Shown one piece after another: positions 57,952-64,000 of a stretch of 64,000 nucleotides of DNA. The stretch covers positions 103,556,587 through 103,620,586 of the forward strand of contig CM043964.1 in NCBI GenBank assembly GCA_014529385.2, written 5' to 3'. Each line of letters starts with the position of its first letter. Within the stretch, counting starts at the first letter, position 1. The notes beneath the pieces were generated by a model that was not told the origin of the DNA, made no database searches, and was given only the letters and a program-made list of their open reading frames with translations. The position numbers and the translations under genes were made by a program. Source of the DNA: Adiantum capillus-veneris. Lineage: Eukaryota > Streptophyta > Polypodiopsida > Polypodiales > Pteridaceae.

Positions 57952-58478
57952 ACACACAGAGGCCGGGCAGAGCAACCGGGCCCGCAGCCGGGTCGAGTGC
58001 AAGGGAATCAAATCCTGAGGTTAGGAGGTGTATTCTATGAGATAAAGAGAGGAAGAAGCCCGAAGGGTAGCCGAAAGAGCCAGACAAAAGTCAAAGGGAC
58101 CAAGAAAAGGCAAGTCGATACAAAGACAAGGAGGAGATGTCGGGGCACAACAGGACCAAGATGAAGAGTAGGGAGAAAGTGTGGAGAGAGAGAAAGAGTA
58201 AGGGAAAGGGAAGAAACGACCAAAGTTCAACCAAAGTAGGCAATCAAAGGGCCAGACAAAGAGGGAGACAAAATAGCAGTGCAAGCTGAGCCTTCCAAAG
58301 CGTGGGAAAGAAGGAAAATAAAAAAAATAAAAAAATGCCTAGGGGCAGCACCCCCCCCTTCAAGAGCACAAGCCCAAAGAGAGCAGATGAAATTAGGCGT
58401 CTCCCTCCTTCCAAGAGATGCCAAATTAAGGTGCCGGATGGGCTAATTAGGAGGTAGTTTCCAAAGTTGAAGACCCCC

Positions 58479-58491
58479 ACTATAAAAGCCA
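58479..58491 (+). promoter_or_regulatory. E6 LTR TATA box
   Basis: CACTATAAAAGCC, followed by a CT-rich and GT-rich transcribed part and the gag start about 620 bp downstream. Confidence 0.6.
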
Positions 58492-58797
58492 TTTGTTTAA
58501 TGAAATAGGAGCTTCTTTGGTGTTGCTTCAAGCCTGCAGAGTGGAGGTTTTTGGCAGAGGAGTGTGCCTCTGAAATCCCTTTGTGATTTCTCTTGAAAAT
58601 GGCCATTCCGATGGAATTGCAAGCTCCTGTACATGCCTTTTGAAGCATAATCAAGCCACTGTTGCCCTGTTTCACTGTCATTTCCCCTTCCCCTCCTTCT
58701 CTTTCTCCTGCTCTTGTGTTTCCCTGTGGTGCCGGCAGTGTGGAGGTGTGTGCCCCCCGGACCATCGTTGTTTTATGTGAGAGAGTGAGATGGAGCG

Positions 58798-58799
58798 GA

Positions 58800-58830
<31 letters not shown>
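58798..58830. repeat. (GT)n microsatellite
   Basis: About 16 GT units. Confidence 0.95.
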
Positions 58831-58832
<2 letters not shown>

Positions 58833-59110
58833 GGGTGGAGACAGACCGTGGTAGTAGGTGTGCGTTGTGTGGTGGACTTGTGGAGTGTGTAAGCATTGGG
58901 AAAAGAGGAGGCGGTGGTGAGCTAGTGTAAGGAGTGTATTTTAAGGTGTTTTTTGAGAGGATAGGGGTGCTATGGATACCCTGAGCTATAGAGAGGCCTT
59001 TTTTGTTGTGTCAGGTGTGTTCCCCCATTCCCCCTCTCCATCTTCTGGTGCAGGAGCACACTGATTGCTCCTAGTTGATCGAAAAGAAGCAGTTTTTCAC
59101 GCTTAAAGTC

Positions 59111-59880
59111 ATGGCGACTAGAAGCTATGGGCCAATTTTCACAAGCAAGGAGGGCCCTGAGGAGTGGATGTCACATTTTGAGCTGTATATGCTATTGTTA
59201 CGTATGCCGAACGAGGATAGCAAGATGCAGACATTTCCTTTGGTGATGCATGGACAGGCTAAATTTTGGTATGAAGCTCTAGAAGGCGAGCCGAGGCAGG
59301 CTCTACAGGCAAGTTTCTTCATAAGTTTTGCAAGGAGGCATCCCCAATCGAGATGGATGCAAAGCTGAAGGCGCTTAACAAGATGTAAGTAAAGAGTTCA
59401 ATATGTTTTTGGGTCATTTTGAAGAATGTTGGGTAGAATTAGCGGCAGCCATGCAACTGTCTAATGGTGATTAATTTAAGCTAGATAAATTCATAGCGTG
59501 TTTGCATCCTAAGGTGAGAGAGAAATTCGATGTTGGAAGCCCAAAAAACTACACTGGTGCACCAATAATTGCAGAGTCAAAGAGTCAAAAGGTTAAGAAG
59601 AAGATAGGGTAGGGTGTGTCAGGCTATGAGCCAATGCCCCCCCTTCAACTGCAGAGTCCAAGGGAGGCTATGCACAAAGAAAATCATGGAAACCGAGGAG
59701 TAGCCGTTGTGTTGCAAAATTGGATATGTATGGTGTAGGATTTGTCTGAGTAGATGCAAGAGTTGCGGCTAAGCGTGATGGATAGAGGATAGCTAAGAGG
59801 AGCAAGGGGCAGGGCAAGGCCTCTGTCAGGCAGGTGCTACAATTGTGGACAAGAGGGACACTATGCGCCTATCTTTCCTC
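59111..59880 (+). pseudogene. E6 gag with altered zinc knuckle
   Basis: From the ATG at 59111: MATRSYGPIFTSKEGPEEWM, then FPLVMHGQAKFWYEALEGEP. After a shift, KEFNMFLGHFEECWVELAAA and LDKFIACLHPKVREKFDV, with a TAA and other stops. This is a Ty3/gypsy capsid region. A knuckle CYNCGQEGHYAPIF at 59835-59876 has canonical C-x2-C-x4-H spacing, but the last Cys is Phe (TTT). The protein is broken in this copy. Confidence 0.8.
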
Positions 59881-59966
59881 AACCGGTAAGAGAGAGAGGA
59901 GCCATTTACCCACTGTTTGGTAGAGGTCGAGGTCAAGGGTAGTTCAATGGTCCAAGAGAGCAAGCA

Positions 59967-60920
59967 GTGGAGAATCCTATACCTCCAGCCCTGCCAAATG
60001 GAGGTGAAGTTCCAAAACTGAATATCATCTGGGTGGATAAGCAGGATATCGAAGTTTTGGCCAACAAGAGGGAAAGAGCTGAGAGAGAGGTAGAGATGGA
60101 GCGTAAAAGCAGAGCACGCAAGGGCAAAAAGAAGGTGTACAAAGGCAGAGAGAAACCTGAACCTAGCAAAAGAAGAAGGCACCGCAAAATCAAGCAAGCG
60201 GACTTCCAATTAGGATGTGGCTATCCCAAGTACAACCTGGTAAGTGATGTTTAAAATAAAAAAGAAAAGATTACTTTTGGTCATTTCTTAGCTTTAAATC
60301 CAAAATTGAGGAGGCAGTGGTCTAAAAGTGTTAGCACCAAGCTACCGAGAGCTAAGGGGAATGTGCACGCACGATGCAAAACATGGATTTGAGGGTAGGT
60401 AGCCTGACTGATGTTCTTCGATTGGTGGATGCTATTATAGAGAAAAGGATGCAGGCACAGGCCTATATAGATGGTGGAGCACAGGTTTGTGCCCTGATAG
60501 AAGCATCCATGAAAGAGACAGGTGTTAAGGCGGTAGCCAAGTCAAATGTGCGCATGAGAATGGCCAACCATACTAAAGCCAGTTGTCTGGGTGTGGCCCT
60601 GGATGTGACGGTCAAGGTCATGGGCATAGAGTGCCTGATAGATTTTTTTGTGATGAAAGTAGGGGATAATGCTTATCCAATCATTTTGGGTAGCCCATGG
60701 ATTTTGGAAATAGGTGCTAAGCAGGACTAGGAGATCAAAGTGTTCACTTTGCCTTGATAGAGAGAAAGGTAGACAGATTGTGCTAAATTTGAAGAGCAAG
60801 GAGATCAGTTCTTGTCCTATGGTAGCTAAATATGAAGGCGACACGATGAGCTATGAGTACAAAACAGAGATGACCTATGATGAAGGCTACACTATGTTGG
60901 GGGTTCCATTGTTGCAATAG
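59967..60920 (+). pseudogene. E6 basic linker and retropepsin-like domain
   Basis: 59967-60254 encodes KLNIIWVDKQDIEVLANKRE followed by a highly basic stretch (RKGKKKVYKGREKPEPSKRR). After stops, 60374-60730 encodes AYIDGGAQVCALI with D-G-G-A (codons 60470-60481), then IECLIDFFVMKVGDNAYPIILGSPWILEIGA. The ILG-S-P-W stretch is typical of retropepsins. A further in-family stretch (REKGRQIVLNL, MTYDEGYTML) continues to a stop near 60918. As in E3 the catalytic Ser/Thr is Gly. Confidence 0.75.
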
Positions 60921-60924
60921 CTCC

Positions 60925-61800
60925 AATGACCAACAAAATTTTCAATACAGAGGGATGAGCTACATGGCTAGGGCATGGAAACACTCACACGGTTAGTGAG
61001 CTAATTGTGGAAAACAAATGGTTAACTCTACAAGGTGAGCTTCTTGGCCTATGGAGGAGCCAATCCACAATGAAGGGAAATCTCCATATCCACTTCTCTT
61101 CACCTCCAATCAACCAAATCACACACCTTACGATTGCAAGACGCACACAACACTAATCCTATCATGCAACACACTAATCGCAAGCACACACACATAGATC
61201 TATCGAGCACCAAACTCCAATCAAACCTACATGCACACACAAGCAAAAGAGGGAAATCACACAAGATTAGAGAGGGATTAACCACTAATTAGTGTAGATC
61301 TGCATAATCTAAGCATCATAGGCAATCATAAGAAGCATGAGAGAGGCATAGTGAGAGAAAATGAATCATTGATTAGTGTTAATCAAGTCTCATGAGCAAG
61401 GAGAAGCTCAAGGACTCCATAGCCACACACCTCAAGAGCTCTCACCAAAGAGTGCTCTCAACAAATGAGCTTGAGAACCCCAATTTCTTTTACACACTGC
61501 CTTATATACCAAGGGTAAAAATATGCAATGTCTGAGCGCCCAAGGCCTTTAGGGCTCACCACTTACTGAATCTGCAACCCAGACACAATAAGTGACCTAT
61601 TCTTTACAATTTGGAACTCCCATTGAGCCTGTAACACATTAAAATATTATAATGGCTTGAAATAAATCGGGAATTTACAATACATGACCATTTTGGGAAA
61701 ACGTGCAATCTTTACGGCTTCTTCAAGTTGATCTTCAATGTGCATCCGTCCGTCTTCGGTCTTTAGCAGCTTCTGTTAGCTAACGTTGACTCAGTTAACA
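60925..61800 (-). mobile_element. E4 3' LTR (left edge approximate)
   Basis: The right edge is sharp: GACTCAGTTAACA at 61800 followed by a pyrimidine tract. The E3 LTR likewise ends GGGTTAACA before its tract. A TATA box (GGTATATAAG on the minus strand) is at 61501-61510. The left edge lies between about 60925 and 61000 and cannot be fixed without the second copy. Confidence 0.65.
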
Positions 61801-61812
61801 TCCCCCCCTTCC
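61801..61812 (-). other. E4 polypurine tract
   Basis: The minus strand reads GGAAGGGGGGGA directly before the LTR. Confidence 0.8.
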
Positions 61813-63500
61813 GCTTTTAGTACTCGTCCTCGAGCACTGTTGAAAGATGTTTGTGGAGGCAAGGAAAGGTTTTCATTAGGAAAAGTTTGGACTAAAAAAT
61901 GGGCCTTGCAGTAAGAATTGTTGATATGGCATAGCTTTCAAAAAGTGGGGATCGGTAAATTTTTTGCAAATAAGATCCAAACTTGTCGAAGGCTGGATAT
62001 TTAGAATCTACTCTTCAAATGCTATCTATTGATATATAGCATGCATGTATCGGACATTGCCTTCATGTAGATCTAGAAAAAAGTGATTTTAGATTACCGT
62101 AACGATAACAAAACCTGGCTGATTGAAAAAAAATGGCATAACTTTCATAGAAGTCATCCAAAATTTTCGAACCTTGGCTCTTTAGAACCATTTTTCAAGA
62201 ACTTTCCAATGATAGGTCATATCATGGGGTTCTAAGCAATATTTAGAGGGGTCTACCGGGTTGCTTTATTTTGTACAACTTTGATGATGTGGCACTCTTA
62301 AAAGGCCCAAAAATGAGTTCAAAATTTTCCTAATGTGATTGGTTGTTGATGGGCTGATTGTCTTCATTTGTCATTGAATTTGTTGATGAGTTTCAATTTG
62401 TTGCAGCATCTTCATTGGTCCAAATATGTCTGATGTGAGAGATGATGTTGCATATGTCTGTTGTAATAGCATAATGATGATGCTATTGTTTATTTATGAA
62501 AAGTATGTACAAGGGAAGTAGAATGATGAGGTTCTAAACTAGGGTCTAATACCTAGATGACCAAAGGAAAAAAACACAGTGGAAAAAAAGTGCCTTTGGT
62601 ATACGCGCATTATTGAAGTACTTGTTAGCATGGGAAATATTAATAAAGTACTCAAAGGGATTATTTGCTGATGAATATGGAATTAAAAAGACAACAAATA
62701 TGAAAGGGTAGCATGATGGAACATTGATTTGCCTATTGTATTCCGCTCAAGGCGCATAGGTGGAAGCAAAAAAAGAGTGTCTAATGCATATGTCCAATGA
62801 TGGGACATCCTATATATGCATACACAGATATGTATGGAAACAAGATGTTGTGCAAGAAAAATTTTGAGGGGTAATTCAAAAAGATGGTGTAGCTATAAAA
62901 GCATATGACATGGCTTTGCAAGCTGGCACCCCTTTAAGAATGATTTTTGTTGTCGAGGATATGTGCTCTCATCTTACTGTGCACTGTGCCCGAGTGTTGG
63001 ACTCTACGATACTCCACCAAGTGTAAGTTAATAGATTTTGACTCTTATGCTCATCTCATCCAGTATGAGCAGCATGACTTTAGATATGCTCAAGCTTGAG
63101 CGTAAGCCTAATAACTACGACTGTTAGCACAACGTTTAATATGACTTGAAGCTTGGGGACTAATGCTTTGCTCATTTTATGGCTCAGCAGCCCGACTCTG
63201 ACTATGCCAAACAATGTTTTTTACACCCTAGCGACTTGACTTTTTACATTCTTGTGCTTAGTACAAACATTTCTTTAGGTAAAAGTAAGCTTGAAACCTC
63301 AAAAATAGGATTAGTGAAGGACCAAATTGACATTGAAGGTTTCTTTTGCCATACCTGTTTTATCATCTTTGAATCTGCATTCGTGCTGGTTGGGTTGTCC
63401 TTCTTTGACTGTGAAGACTCCATTATCTGTTTGATTCTCCAATTAGGCTTGTTGATAGGAGTCTTTGAGGTTGTTGTAGACCTCTGTTGGCATTTGGCTT
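61813..63500 (-). other. E4 3' non-coding region
   Basis: No gene supported. The part next to the tract resembles that of E3 (CTCGTCCTCGAGCAC against CCGTCCTCGGAAGC), in keeping with one family. Confidence 0.55.
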
Positions 63501-64000
63501 TTGACTAGGAGCATTGGAACACTTAGGAATCCAAATCTCTTAATGAACTTTGTATCTCCATTATTGACTTTGCTTCGTTCTAGGACTTGTTGAGCTCTTG
63601 AGATCTTCATGCAGGTCTGGTAGTTTCCGTTGGCTTGTGGTTGACTGGTAGCCAAATCTTTGTATAACCTGTGTAGAATCCCTGTCGAAGAGGAAAATTC
63701 TTTGAGATCTGTCTTTGTTCTGTATCCTCTTGAAAGTTGTGGTAGACTTTAGCATCTTTCAATGTTGTTCTGTTGTATACCTATTTCTTAGGTATTCTAG
63801 GACATTGTTGAGGTTGATACCTTGTGGGCCTTCTGTCTTGGGAGGAACTTGAAGCTACTTCATATGCTCTAACCTATGGTTTTGGTACCCATATGTGTCT
63901 GTTACCTTCATAGTACTCTTGTTATTTTAAGCTCCATTGTATGCTATCCATCCCATGTGTTTGTCTTTCCGTGTTGATTTCTTGTCTTCAATCCAAACCG
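63501..64000 (-). pseudogene. E4 polyprotein C-terminal tail (W-P-K repeats), runs off the window
   Basis: The minus strand contains YYEGNRHIWVPKP (63878-63916), KIWLPVNHK (about 63637-63663) and EIWIPKC (about 63522-63539) with stops between. E3 has GYYQGNDQIWVPKR in its tail, so E4 is the same family. The sequence is basic and has no other recognisable motif. The upstream gag and any pol lie beyond 64000. Confidence 0.55.

Larger units (their letters stand above)
59036..60924 (+). mobile_element. E6 internal region: gag-protease element related to E5b
   Basis: Starts with TCTTCTGGTGC and a TGATTGCTCCTA block shared with E5b, then gag, a zinc knuckle and a retropepsin-like domain. No RT or integrase follows. 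At about 60925 the sequence passes into the LTR of E4, which may have inserted here, so an original pol cannot be excluded. Confidence 0.65.

Overview
This window looks like nuclear DNA of a land plant. It holds decayed copies of two plant cell-wall-related genes (an alpha-expansin and a CrRLK1L receptor kinase), LTR retrotransposons primed by a tRNA-Asp-type primer binding site, a CACTA-type DNA transposon and very long (CT)n/(GA)n tracts. A fern or other non-seed plant is my guess from the microsatellites and the divergent Ty3/gypsy proteins. That placement is inference. I saw no intact host gene, no rRNA or tRNA gene and no CRISPR array.

Layout. 1-1245 is microsatellite-rich. 1246-3577 is the gag-like frame and palindrome-bearing leader of a broken minus-strand retroelement (E0). 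About 5232-17500 is a nearly complete but stop-riddled minus-strand Ty3/gypsy element (E1): LTR, primer site, leader with palindromes, gag, protease, RT, RNase H, integrase, then a second retropepsin-like domain and a Trp-rich tail. 17501-18460 is the 3' end of another gypsy element (E5a), whose integrase is cut by a gag-only element (E5b, 18461-23225). 23226-27759 is a truncated relative of E1 (E2) with its own, different palindrome array. About 27765-32458 is a CACTA/En-Spm transposon with broken TNP2-type transposase and subterminal repeats. 34697-43639 (E3) is a complete, young LTR element with a 5-bp target duplication. It encodes only gag and protease plus the Trp-rich tail and has inserted into an older gag-like sequence.

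43640-57800 is mostly old repeat debris with the receptor-kinase and expansin pseudogenes at 47.1-48.7 kb. About 57800-60920 (E6, plus strand) is a gag-protease element related to E5b. About 60925-64000 is the 3' LTR and 3' internal part of a minus-strand relative of E3 (E4), running off the window.

The most notable signal is in the related elements E1 and E2. Each carries a series of near-perfect palindromes in the transcribed leader between primer site and gag, and one half-copy at the homologous place in its LTR. The palindrome sequence differs between the two elements, but both centre on CGCG. Position and symmetry are kept while the sequence has been replaced. This fits an element-specific RNA or DNA recognition site, such as an RNA dimerisation/packaging signal or a binding site for a dimeric regulator. 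Function is inference. Further oddities are the second protease after integrase, a doubled integrase zinc region, Asp-Gly-Gly-Ala proteases in the two elements that lack RT, and a shared W-[VIL]-P-K repeat tail.
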